Below, piece by piece: positions 8,229-16,308 of a stretch of 64,000 bases of DNA. The DNA lies in assembly GCF_030159095.1 (NCBI RefSeq), contig NZ_BRXS01000005.1, forward strand, positions 558,001 through 622,000, given 5' to 3'. Position numbers and translations under genes: made by a program. Under the pieces are notes generated by a model. The model did not search any database. It was not told the DNA's origin and worked only from the letters and a program-made list of their open reading frames with translations. Source of the DNA: Roseisolibacter agri. Lineage in GTDB: Bacteria; Gemmatimonadota; Gemmatimonadetes; Gemmatimonadales; Gemmatimonadaceae. Numbering within the stretch: position 1 is the first letter of the stretch; every line of letters begins with the position of its first letter.

Positions 8229-9569
8229 CTAGTCCGCGCGCGCCGCCGGCCGCTCCAGCCACCCGCGCCGTCCGTCCACCTCCACCAGCACGTAGCGGCC
8301 GAAGCGGCCGTAGACCGGCGCCTCGACCGGCGCCGCGACCAGCCCGACGTCGGGCGCCGCCGGATCGGGCCGCGCGCGCACCGGCGCCGCGGCGGCCACC
8401 TGCTCGCGCGCGACCGGCCGGTCGGCGGGCTCCAGGGCGCCGGCCGCGAGGTAGCCGGTCGTGCGATCGGGGAGCCGCACGCGCAGCCACCCCGCCGACG
8501 CGCCCTCGACGGCCACCACCGTCTGCCGCGGGACCGCGCGCACGCGCGCCGCGCGCTCGCCGGGGCCCGCGCGCAGCGCCGCGTCCTCGCGCGTCGTGCG
8601 CGCCAGCCGGCCCACGAGCGTGGTGTCGCGCCCCGGCCGCGCGGCCGCGGTCACGCGCGTGTCGACGAACGGGTACGGATCGATCGCGCCCTCGCCGCGG
8701 CGGTAGACGCCGAAGTGCAGGTGCGGCGCGGTCGTGCGCGCGTTCCCCGTGTTGCCGACGAAGCCCAGCGTGTCGCCGGTGCGCACGCGCGCGCCCGTCG
8801 CGACCGCGTGCCGGTCGAGGTGCGCGTAGTAGAGCGACTGCCCGCGGCGCGTGTCGCGCAGGAACACCACCGTGCCGCCCAGGCGGTTCTCGCCGGCCCA
8901 CGCGACGCCGTCGCTGCCGGCCAGCACCGGCGTGCCGCGCGGCGCGAAGATGTCGATCCCCTCGTGCGAGCGCGCGCCGCCGTCGCGCGTCGCGCCCCAG
9001 ACGCTGCGCACCGCGCGGCTGTCGCGGCCGTCCACGGGAAACGCGAGCGAGGGCCCCGTCTCGAACGTCACGCTCCAGCGCACCGCCCGCAGGAGCTCCG
9101 GCTGCAGGCGCAGCACGTACGTCGTCCCGTCCTCGTCGGCCTCCAGCGTGTAGCTCGTCGCGAGGCTGTCCGCGCTCTCCAGCAGCCGCGGCGCGCGCGC
9201 GGTGTCGGCGGGCACCGCGTACAGCTCGCTGAACAGCCGCGTCCCCGAGTCGGCCGCCGCCTCGACGCGCACGGTGAGCCGCTGCCCGCGCCTCGGCGCC
9301 ACCCGCCACGCCACCGCGCCCGGCTGCTCGGCCGCGAACGCGCCCTGCTCGCGCAACGGGAGCGCGGCGACGGCGGGCGCGGCGAGCGCGCGGTCGCCGG
9401 CGGCGAGCCAGTCGCGGCCGACGGCGGTGCGGTGCAGGTCGGCCGCCTGCAGCTGGCGCACGTACGCCTCGCGCGGCGGGCGGGGCTCCAGCTGCTCACG
9501 GAGCGCGCCGGGACCGCAGGCGGCCAGCGCGAGAAGCGAGACGAGCGCGAGGGGACGGATCACGGACAT
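8229..9569 (-). CDS. M23-family metallopeptidase lipoprotein with SH3-like domains
   Basis: Predicted peptidoglycan endopeptidase of the lysostaphin/LytM type, 446 residues. The N-terminus is a lipoprotein signal (VSLLALAACGPG). An alpha/beta N-terminal region (about 20-185) precedes the M23 domain (about 190-300). The zinc ligands are visible as SHEGIDIF (H-x3-D) and HLHFGVY (H-x-H), along with the usual GGTVVFLRDT and YYAHLDRHAVATGARVRTG segments. Two SH3-like domains follow (about 330-385 and 395-440; VRLPDRTTGYLAAGALEP and VLVEVDGRRGWLER), which in related proteins bind cell-wall peptides. All metal ligands are intact, so it is probably an active hydrolase rather than an EnvC/NlpD-type activator. 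It acts in the periplasm at the cell wall. The gene begins 43 bp after the Rieske oxygenase stop. Confidence 0.92.
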   Translation of the reverse strand: MSVIRPLALVSLLALAACGPGALREQLEPRPPREAYVRQLQAADLHRTAVGRDWLAAGDRALAAPAVAALPLREQGAFAAEQPGAVAWRVAPRRGQRLTVRVEAAADSGTRLFSELYAVPADTARAPRLLESADSLATSYTLEADEDGTTYVLRLQPELLRAVRWSVTFETGPSLAFPVDGRDSRAVRSVWGATRDGGARSHEGIDIFAPRGTPVLAGSDGVAWAGENRLGGTVVFLRDTRRGQSLYYAHLDRHAVATGARVRTGDTLGFVGNTGNARTTAPHLHFGVYRRGEGAIDPYPFVDTRVTAAARPGRDTTLVGRLARTTREDAALRAGPGERAARVRAVPRQTVVAVEGASAGWLRVRLPDRTTGYLAAGALEPADRPVAREQVAAAAPVRARPDPAAPDVGLVAAPVEAPVYGRFGRYVLVEVDGRRGWLERPAARAD

Positions 9570-9612
9570 GGTGCGCCTGATACCCGCGAGCCGCGCGCGA
9601 GTGCGCCGGGAA

Positions 9613-10701
9613 TCAGGTCAGGAACTCGTGCAGGAGCGAGTGGAAGTGGTGCACCCCGGTCTCGCGCGCGGCCGAGTAGCGCCCGCGGTCGTAGATGCGC
9701 GAGCGGAGGTTGCGCTGCACCGCCTCGCAGATCTCGATGTCCTCGTCCTGGATCTCGTCGCTGAACGCCATCAGCTTCGTCCACTCGGCGTCCGTCGTGT
9801 GGTCGGCGGGCGGCTCGGCCGCGTACCAGTCGAACACCACGCGGCAGCGGTCGTGCGACAGCGGCAGCACGACGTTCGTCTGCATCTGCCCCAGATAGAC
9901 GTTCAGCATCGTGTTGGGGAAGAGCCAGACGTAGACGGCCTCCGGCACGTCGGTCCTCGCCGGATCGTAGCGGCGCTCCGCGGCGTTCCCGCCGTGCACC
10001 GCGCGCAGCGGCGCGTGCTGCACCGAGTAGTAGCGGTGCGGCTCGACGCGGTAGTTGTCGTAGTCCAGCTCCTTGTGCAGCCCGGGATGCACCACCGGCA
10101 GGTGGTAGCCCTCGAGGTAGTTGTCGACGTAGACCTTCCAGTTGCACGCGAGGTCCCACGACTTGCGCGTCACCCAGCGCATCGTCTCGCAGCGGAAGGG
10201 CGCGACGCGCGCGGGCACGTCCTCCAGCACCTCCAGCAGCGGCGGCGCCTTGCCGTCGAGGTTCGCGAACACCAGCGGCCCCCACTGCGCGACCTGCACG
10301 GGCACCAGCCGCATCTCGTCGGCGCGGAAGTTCGCGGTGCCCTCCATCTCGGGGGCGCGCAGCAGGCGGCCGTCCAGCCCGTACGTCCAGCCGTGGTAGC
10401 GGCACTGGAGCGTCTGCCGCTTGCCGCACCCCTGCGCGACGGGCCCCGCGCGGTGCAGGCAGACGTTGTGGTAGCCGCGCAGCGTCGCGCCGTCGCGCAC
10501 CACGACGATGCTGTCGTTCCCCACCTCGGCCGTCAGGTACTGGCCCGTCGTCGCGACGTCGCTCGCGCGCCCCACCAGCTGCCACGTGTGCGCGAACACG
10601 CGCTCGCGCTCCAGCTCCAGGTAGACCGGGTCGTTGTAGAGCCGCGCCGGGATCGTGGAGGCGCGCGCGATGTCGGGGTCGAACGGGAAGACGATCGGCA
10701 T
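9613..10701 (-). CDS. Rieske [2Fe-2S] aromatic ring-hydroxylating-type oxygenase, alpha subunit
   Basis: This 362-residue non-heme iron oxygenase has an N-terminal Rieske domain with the cluster ligands CLH (VCLHRAGPVAQGCG) and C-x2-H (LQCRYHGWTYGLDG). Its C-terminal catalytic domain shows the mononuclear iron ligands in DNYLEGYHLPVVHPGLH and a later Asp (QDEDIEICEAVQRN). The Asp bridging Rieske and iron sites between subunits is within NWKVYVDNYLEG. The length and the YLEGYHLP motif resemble the branch containing choline/carnitine-type monooxygenases and other lone alpha subunits. No ferredoxin, reductase or beta subunit is nearby, so electrons must come from elsewhere. The ATG at 10701 gives a family-typical N-terminus (DPDIARASTIPARLYNDPVY). 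It starts 14 bp after the permease stop, suggesting that the permease imports a substrate or product. Confidence 0.9.
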   Translation of the reverse strand: MPIVFPFDPDIARASTIPARLYNDPVYLELERERVFAHTWQLVGRASDVATTGQYLTAEVGNDSIVVVRDGATLRGYHNVCLHRAGPVAQGCGKRQTLQCRYHGWTYGLDGRLLRAPEMEGTANFRADEMRLVPVQVAQWGPLVFANLDGKAPPLLEVLEDVPARVAPFRCETMRWVTRKSWDLACNWKVYVDNYLEGYHLPVVHPGLHKELDYDNYRVEPHRYYSVQHAPLRAVHGGNAAERRYDPARTDVPEAVYVWLFPNTMLNVYLGQMQTNVVLPLSHDRCRVVFDWYAAEPPADHTTDAEWTKLMAFSDEIQDEDIEICEAVQRNLRSRIYDRGRYSAARETGVHHFHSLLHEFLT

Positions 10702-10715
10702 GCGAGGGACGCGGG

Positions 10716-12116
10716 TCAGTGCGGCGGATGGGCGACGGCGGGCGCGAGCGGCGCGGCGCGCGTGCGACGCCGCAGCGCATAGTACGGGGTCGCCAGCGCC
10801 AGCACCGCGGCCATGCCGAGCGCCTCGGTGCGCGTGGACTGCGCGAGCAGCCAGCAGACGGTGGCCACGGCCAGCAGCGGCACCGTCGGGCCGCCGGGCA
10901 GCCGGAACGTGCCCGGCGCGGGCGGCCGCGTGCGCCGCAGGCGCAGCGCCGCGAGGCACACGCCCAGGTACACGAGCAGCAGCGAGATGCTGGAGAGCAC
11001 GGCGAGCCCGCGGAAGCTGCCCGTGGCGGCCGCCGCGAAGATGAACGCCGCGAACGCGACGATCGCGACCCACGGCGTGCGGCGTCGCGGATGCACGCGC
11101 GCCAGCGGTGCGGGGAGCAGCCCGCGCTCGGCCATCGCCAGGAAGCCGCGCGGCGCGCCCACCATGTCGGCGGCCAGCGCGCCGAACCCGGCGATCGCCG
11201 TGCACGCGAGCACGATGCGCCGGCCCGCGTCGCCCGCGAGTCGTGCGGCCGTCGCCGCGAGCGGCGCGTCGGTCTGCCGCGCCAGCCCGTCGCCCAGGAC
11301 GCCCTGCGCGGTGGCCTGCAGCGCGGTGTAGAGCAGCACGAGCGCGAGCGCCGCGCCCAGCATGCCGCGCGGCACCGTGCGCGCCGGGTCGCGGATCTCG
11401 CCGCTGGGCGTGAGCGCGCTCTCCGCGCCCATGAAGGCGAAGAAGAGCACGAGCGACGTGGCGCCCAGCGCGCGCGCCGACGGCCAGCCGCTCCACGCGA
11501 GCGCCCGCCACTGCATCGCGGCGACGCCGAGCGCGATCAGCAGGAGGAGCGGCAGCAGCTTGGCGACCGTGACCGCGACGGAGAGGCGCGTGCCCTCGCG
11601 CACGCCGCGCACGTTCACGGCGGCCAGCACGCCGACCAGCAGCGCCATCCCCGCCAGCCGCGCCACACCGCTGCCCAGTGCGGGGACGAAGCCCGCGAGC
11701 GCGTCCATCAGCACGTGCACGATGGCGGCGTCCGACGCGACCGAGAACGGCAGCGCGAACACGACCCACGTCAGGAAGCCGGCGAGCGGCCCGAACGCCT
11801 CCTCGACGTAGATCACGGCGCCGCCCGATCCGGTGACGCGGCCGCCGACCTCCGCGAAGCAGCCCAGCACCAGCAGGATGAGCACGCCGCAGACGGCGTA
11901 GGCCACGAGCGCCGCGGGCCCCAGCATCCCCGCCACGACGGCCGGCAGCGCGAAGATCCCCGCGCCGACGGTGAGGTTCACCGCGTTGGCGCCCAGGGCC
12001 CAGGGGCCGATGACGCGCTCGAGGTGCGCGGGTGGGGCCTGGCTGCCGGTCGGGCGCACGCGGGAGGGGAGGGAGGCGGGGCGGGACGGAACGGGCGCAC
12101 GATGCCGCCGGTACAC
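10716..12116 (-). CDS. APC-superfamily amino-acid permease
   Basis: Inner-membrane transporter of 466 residues with about 12 hydrophobic helices. The APC signature near the first helix is plain (NAVNLTVGAGIFALPAVV), with the usual glycine-rich break of TM1. TM6 is marked by LVLFFAFMGAESALTPSGE, typical of amino acid/polyamine/organocation carriers. The long frame opens at GTG 12116; an in-frame GTG at 12059 (before RPTGSQAPPAHLERVIG) is an equally plausible start and neither has a good ribosome-binding site. It lies directly upstream of the Rieske oxygenase (14 bp) and is divergent from the cNMP/aspartase gene, with the dyad at 12182-12212 between them. The partner genes fit uptake of an amino acid or quaternary amine, but specificity cannot be read from sequence. 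Confidence 0.9.
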   Translation of the reverse strand: MYRRHRAPVPSRPASLPSRVRPTGSQAPPAHLERVIGPWALGANAVNLTVGAGIFALPAVVAGMLGPAALVAYAVCGVLILLVLGCFAEVGGRVTGSGGAVIYVEEAFGPLAGFLTWVVFALPFSVASDAAIVHVLMDALAGFVPALGSGVARLAGMALLVGVLAAVNVRGVREGTRLSVAVTVAKLLPLLLLIALGVAAMQWRALAWSGWPSARALGATSLVLFFAFMGAESALTPSGEIRDPARTVPRGMLGAALALVLLYTALQATAQGVLGDGLARQTDAPLAATAARLAGDAGRRIVLACTAIAGFGALAADMVGAPRGFLAMAERGLLPAPLARVHPRRRTPWVAIVAFAAFIFAAAATGSFRGLAVLSSISLLLVYLGVCLAALRLRRTRPPAPGTFRLPGGPTVPLLAVATVCWLLAQSTRTEALGMAAVLALATPYYALRRRTRAAPLAPAVAHPPH

Positions 12117-12181
12117 GCGGGGCGCCAGCCGGACGCGGTACCTCCGTCGGTGGCCGCGGGGTACTTTCCAGCCCCGTGGCC

Positions 12182-12212
12182 CACGCGTGACCCGTCCTGC
12201 CGGTCACGCGTG
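12182..12212. promoter_or_regulatory. Perfect inverted repeat in divergent promoter region
   Basis: CACGCGTGACC is repeated in exact inverted form as GGTCACGCGTG with a 9-nt spacer. The dyad sits in the 143-bp region between the divergent permease and aspartase genes, 48 bp before the aspartase ATG. Its size and placement fit a dimeric repressor or activator site that could control both directions. It contains GTGA/TCAC half-sites as CRP-family sites do, but the spacing is longer than the canonical 6 nt. Confidence 0.55.
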
Positions 12213-12259
12213 TTGCAAGACAGCACCGGCGTCCGCGTTTAGTTCACTCCCTGTACGAT

Positions 12260-14125
12260 ATGACCCCGACTTCCTCCGTCCTCGCCGACCGCCTGCGCGG
12301 CACCGCGTTCCTGCACGGGCTGCCCGACAGCTACTTCTGGCGGCTCGCGCGCGCCGTCACGCCCGAGTCCTACGCCCCGGGCGAGGCACTCTTCAACGAG
12401 GGGGACGAGCGTCGCCTGTTCGCGATCCTGCTCGACGGCGCGGTCGCGATCGAGCGGAAGGCGGAGGGGCGCGAGGTGCGCCTCAGCACCCTGGGCGCCG
12501 GCGAGGGGGTGGGCGAGGGGCTGCTGCTGGGCGAGGCGGGCCGCCACGGCTCGACCGCGCGCGCGCTGTCGCCGGTGGACGCGGCGGTGATGACGCGGCC
12601 GCAGCTGGACGAGCTGATGAAGGAGAACCCGCCGATCTACGCGGCGCTGGTGGCGCGCGCGGCGCGGGCGATCTCGCAGCGGCTGCGCAGCGCGGACGCG
12701 ACGCTGGTGGGCCGCGGGCGCACGATGGGCTTCGCGGGCGGCGCGACGCGCCGCGAGCACGACCTGCTGGGCGAGCGCGACGTCCCGGCGGACGCGCTGT
12801 ACGGCGTGCAGACGATGCGCGCGCTGGAGAACTTCCCGATCACCGGCGTGCCGCTGCGCGAGTTCCCGCAGCTCGTCGAGGCGCTGGCGGCGGTGAAGAC
12901 GGCGGCCGCGATGGCGAACCAGGAGCTCGGCCTGCTGTCGCCCGCGGTGTCGCAGGCGATCGTGCAGGCCGCGAGCGAGGTGCGCGGCGGGCGGCACCAC
13001 GAGCACTTCCTGGTCGACATGATCCAGGGCGGCGCCGGCACGTCGACCAACATGAACGCGAACGAGGTGATCGCGAACCGCGCCCTCGAGCTGATGGGCC
13101 GCGAGCGCGGGCAGTACGAGACGGTCCACCCGAACAACCACGTCAACCTCTCGCAATCCACCAACGACGTCTATCCGACGGCGGTGAAGCTGGCGCTGCA
13201 CCGGAGCATCGACGGGCTGCGCGAGGCGGAGCGCGACCTCGCCAACGCGTTCCTGGCCAAGGGCGAGGAGTTCGCGCCGTTCGTGAAGATGGGCCGCACG
13301 CAGCTGCAGGACGCGGTGCCGATGACGCTCGGCCAGGAGTTCGCGGCGTTCGGCCACACGATCCTGGAGGACGTCGACCGCCTGGCGGAGGTGCAGGGGC
13401 TGATCCGCGAGATCAACATGGGCGCGACGGCGATCGGCACGAAGATCAACGCGCCGGCCGGCTATCCCGAGGCGGTGCGGAAGCACCTGTCGGCGGTGAC
13501 GGGGCTGGAGCTGATCACCGCGCCCGACCTCGTCGAGGCGACGGCCGACACGGGCGTGTTCGTGCAGCTCTCGGGGGTGCTCAAGCGCTGCGCGGTGAAG
13601 CTGTCGAAGATCTGCAACGACCTGCGCCTGCTCTCCAGCGGCCCGCGCGCGGGCCTGGGCGAGATCAACCTGCCGGCGATGCAGCCCGGGTCGTCGATCA
13701 TGCCGGGCAAGGTGAACCCGGTGATCCCCGAGGTGGTGAACCAGGTCTGCTTCGACGTCATCGGCGGCGACGTGACGGTGACGCTGGCGGCCGAGGCGGG
13801 GCAGCTGCAGCTGAACGTGTTCGAGCCGGTGATCGCGTACCGTCTGCTGGGCAACATCGCGACGCTGCGCAACGCGTGCGTGGTGCTGCGCGAGCGGTGC
13901 GTGCAGGGGATCACGGCGAACCCGGACCGCATGCGCTGGTTCGTCGAGAACTCGATCGGGATCGTGACGGCGCTCGTGCCGGTGCTCGGCTACGAGGCGT
14001 CGACGGAGATCGCGAAGGAGGCGCTGGAGACGGGGCGCGGCGTGTACGACCTCGTGATGGAGCGCGGGCTGATGACGCGCGAGCAGCTGGACGAGGCGCT
14101 CAATCCGGAAGCGATGGTCGGGTGA
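12260..14125 (+). CDS. aspA: Cyclic-nucleotide-binding-domain/aspartate ammonia-lyase fusion
   Basis: This 621-residue fusion has an N-terminal cNMP-binding-like domain (about 1-145), a short linker (146-165) and a complete aspartase/fumarase-superfamily enzyme (about 166-621). Aspartase deaminates L-aspartate to fumarate and ammonia. The lyase part has all signature regions: GAGTSTNMNANEV, NHVNLSQSTNDVYPTA and the flexible catalytic loop GSSIMPGKVNP. It starts REHDLLGERDVPADALYGVQ, the usual aspartase N-terminus, and its 456 residues are near full family length. In the sensor domain the phosphate-binding cassette reads GEGLLLGEAGRHGSTARA (85-102). Aligned to CRP, the invariant Arg is replaced by His96, with Arg95 beside it, so classical cAMP binding is doubtful. 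The gene is divergent from an amino-acid permease. Standalone aspartases have no such domain; allosteric control by a nucleotide or other ligand is my inference. Confidence 0.93.
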   Translation: MTPTSSVLADRLRGTAFLHGLPDSYFWRLARAVTPESYAPGEALFNEGDERRLFAILLDGAVAIERKAEGREVRLSTLGAGEGVGEGLLLGEAGRHGSTARALSPVDAAVMTRPQLDELMKENPPIYAALVARAARAISQRLRSADATLVGRGRTMGFAGGATRREHDLLGERDVPADALYGVQTMRALENFPITGVPLREFPQLVEALAAVKTAAAMANQELGLLSPAVSQAIVQAASEVRGGRHHEHFLVDMIQGGAGTSTNMNANEVIANRALELMGRERGQYETVHPNNHVNLSQSTNDVYPTAVKLALHRSIDGLREAERDLANAFLAKGEEFAPFVKMGRTQLQDAVPMTLGQEFAAFGHTILEDVDRLAEVQGLIREINMGATAIGTKINAPAGYPEAVRKHLSAVTGLELITAPDLVEATADTGVFVQLSGVLKRCAVKLSKICNDLRLLSSGPRAGLGEINLPAMQPGSSIMPGKVNPVIPEVVNQVCFDVIGGDVTVTLAAEAGQLQLNVFEPVIAYRLLGNIATLRNACVVLRERCVQGITANPDRMRWFVENSIGIVTALVPVLGYEASTEIAKEALETGRGVYDLVMERGLMTREQLDEALNPEAMVG

Positions 14126-14164
14126 CGACCATGCGGTGTGCTGCGTGGCCGGCATCTTCGTACC

Positions 14165-14339
14165 GGACCCGAACGGCAATGCAAGGATAAGATCGGATCA
14201 AGTCTGATAACGACGGATGGCTCCGTGTGGCGCGACGTTCCTCGCACCTGCACGGAGCCATCCCTCGTTATCCGATCTTCTCCGACTTCCATCCTTGCGG
14301 CCGTTCGCCGTTCAAGGATCCGCAGTCCGCAGCCCGCAG
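14165..14339 (+). repeat. Family 2 palindromic element E in convergent junction
   Basis: Large imperfect palindrome filling the gap between the converging aspartase and chemoreceptor genes. Nested paired arms are GAACGG (14171) with CCGTTC (14301), GCAAGGAT (14181) with ATCCTTGC (14291), AAGATCGG (14189) with CCGATCTT (14272), and a 22-nt apical stem 14206-14227 with 14251-14272 containing GGCTCC/GGAGCC. The loop holds GGCGCGACGTTCC. The element ends with the tail GATCCGCAG...CCCGCAG at 14317-14339, shared with elements F, G and H. It is likely a 3'-end structure that can stop transcription from both sides, or a dispersed REP-like unit. Confidence 0.75.
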
Positions 14340-14358
14340 CAGTCCGTTCGAGGGACCG

Positions 14359-16308
14359 TCACGTCCTGAACTCGCCCAGGAGCCCCCGCAGCGCGCTCGC
14401 GCCGCCCGACAGCTCCTCGGCGGTCGCGGAGACCTGCTCCACCGCGGCGGCCGTCTCCTCGGTGGACGCGGCCACCTCCTCCGCGGCGGCGGCGTGCGAC
14501 GCGGCGGCGTCCCGGGCGCTCACGAGCGCGCGCTCCGCGGCCTCGATGGCGGCGCGGTTCTCGAACGTCAGCGCGGTCACGCGCTCCGACGCCTCCTCGA
14601 CGCGCTTCACCGAGTCCTCGATGCGGGCCAGCGCGCGCGACGCGCCGCCGGCCACCAGCTCCGCGTCGCGCAGCCGCGCCGCGCCGGCCTCGCTGGCGGT
14701 CACCGCGCTCGTCACGCGCTCGCGGATGCGGCGCACGTTGTCCGTCACCTCGTCGGCCGCCGCCGCGCTCTGCTCGGCCAGCGCGCGCACCTCCTGCGCG
14801 ACCACCGCGAAGCCGCGCCCCGCGCTGCCCGCGCGCGCCGCCTCGATGCTCGCGTTGAGCGCCAGCAGGTGCGTCTGCGACGCGATCTCCGAGATCACCG
14901 CCACGAAGTCGTCCACCACCGCCGTCGCCTCGCGCAGCGCCGCCATCTCGCGCGCCGAGTCGTCCGCGCCCTCGCGCGCACCCAGCAGCGCGTCCACCGC
15001 CCGCGCGATCTCGGCGCGCGTGCCGGTCGCCGTGCCGCGGATCTCGCGCCCCGCCCGCTCCGACGCCTCCGCGGCCTCGGCGATCGCCGCGCCCTGCTCG
15101 GCCAGCTGCTCCATCGCCGCGCTGGCGGAGTGCAGCGCGTCCAGCTGCACCGACGCGCCGTTCGAGATCTCCAGCACCGCGCCCGTCACGTGCTGCGTGG
15201 AGACGGCGGTCGCGCCGGCGTTCTGTGCCAGCTCGCGCGCCGCGCCCGTGACGCGGTCGGTCTCCTCCTGCACGCGGCCCAGCAGGATCCGCAGGCGCTC
15301 GCGCGCGCGGTCCACCGCGAAGCCCAGCCGCGCGTACTCGACCGCCGGCTGGTCCTCGGCCACCCAGGTGCGCAGGTCGCGGCCCGTGCGGCGTCCCGTG
15401 CGCTCGCGCGCGCGCTGCGTCGCCTCGCGCAGGTCGCCCGCGCCCATCGCGCCCAGCTCCTCGCCCAGCGCGGCCAGCGGCCGCGTGACCGCCGCCGACG
15501 TCGCGACCGCGAAGAAGGCGCCGACCGCCAGCGCCGCCGCCAGCAGCGCGGCCAGCTTGACCTCCTCGGTGCGCAGCGCGTCGGCCATCAGCGACTCGCG
15601 CTCGATCCCGCGCACCGCGGCCGCGGTGCGCAGCTGCGCCAGATCCTGCCCGATGCGCGACACCTCCTCCATCGCCTCGGCGAGCACGCGCTCGGCGGGC
15701 TGCGGGCGGTTCAGCGCGTGGTACGCGCGCACCATCGCGAGCCGCGCCTCGGTGGCCGACTGCTTGGCGCCGATCGCCTCCAGCTGCGCGCGCTCCGCGG
15801 TGCTCAGGCCGTGGACCGCCATCGCGCGGCGGCGGAGCTGGTCCGCCTCGTCCATCGCCTGCTGGTAGCGGCGCAGGTAGGCCGGGTCCCCCGTCTCGGC
15901 GTAGCGCGAGCCCACCAGGATCTCGCGCAGCACCGCCGCGCCCACCTGCTGCACCGTGTCGTTGTGGACGCGCAGGTCCACGAGCGCCGCGGTGGCGCGC
16001 TCGTTGGCGGCGGTGAGGCCGGCCACGCCCACCGCCCCCGCCATCGCCAGCAGGATCAGGTTCGCGCCGAAGCCGGCGCGCAGCCAGGCGCGGATCGTCC
16101 GCGGACGCGGCCCGCGCCGCAGCATCGCCACCAGCGCCGACCCGGCGGGGCGCGGCGCCGGGGTGGAAGGCGGGGGCGGAGCGGCCGTGGCCGGCGCCTC
16201 GGCGGGCAGCGGGTGCTCCATCGTCCAGCCGGGGATCGCCAGCTCGTCGGTGGGCTGGCGGAGCGCCGCGTGGTCGGACACCGGGGTGGGGCGCGAGGTC
16301 GTGCTCAC
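14359..16308 (-). CDS. Methyl-accepting chemotaxis protein
   Basis: Transmembrane chemoreceptor of 649 residues. A Pro/Ala-rich cytoplasmic N-terminus (1-75) precedes TM1 (about 81-101). A helical periplasmic sensor follows (102-250; no PAS-like pattern, so probably a four-helix bundle), then TM2 (251-274), a HAMP-like region (275-330) and the signalling domain (about 380-645). The highly conserved hairpin tip is clear ([20 protein letters not shown], then [18 protein letters not shown]). No C-terminal methylesterase/methyltransferase-docking pentapeptide is seen; the protein ends LGEFRT. I start it at GTG 16308 because it overlaps the stop of the upstream binding protein as GTGA and gives translational coupling. 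No che genes are in the window. The coupling implies that the periplasmic binding protein delivers the ligand to this receptor. Confidence 0.92.
   Translation of the reverse strand: MSTTSRPTPVSDHAALRQPTDELAIPGWTMEHPLPAEAPATAAPPPPSTPAPRPAGSALVAMLRRGPRPRTIRAWLRAGFGANLILLAMAGAVGVAGLTAANERATAALVDLRVHNDTVQQVGAAVLREILVGSRYAETGDPAYLRRYQQAMDEADQLRRRAMAVHGLSTAERAQLEAIGAKQSATEARLAMVRAYHALNRPQPAERVLAEAMEEVSRIGQDLAQLRTAAAVRGIERESLMADALRTEEVKLAALLAAALAVGAFFAVATSAAVTRPLAALGEELGAMGAGDLREATQRARERTGRRTGRDLRTWVAEDQPAVEYARLGFAVDRARERLRILLGRVQEETDRVTGAARELAQNAGATAVSTQHVTGAVLEISNGASVQLDALHSASAAMEQLAEQGAAIAEAAEASERAGREIRGTATGTRAEIARAVDALLGAREGADDSAREMAALREATAVVDDFVAVISEIASQTHLLALNASIEAARAGSAGRGFAVVAQEVRALAEQSAAAADEVTDNVRRIRERVTSAVTASEAGAARLRDAELVAGGASRALARIEDSVKRVEEASERVTALTFENRAAIEAAERALVSARDAAASHAAAAEEVAASTEETAAAVEQVSATAEELSGGASALRGLLGEFRT

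Noticed and set aside
14165-14339. tRNA-like or riboswitch-like fold
   Set aside because: No acceptor/TPsiC signature and no known riboswitch motif; recurrence with a common tail at other junctions fits a repeat family better.
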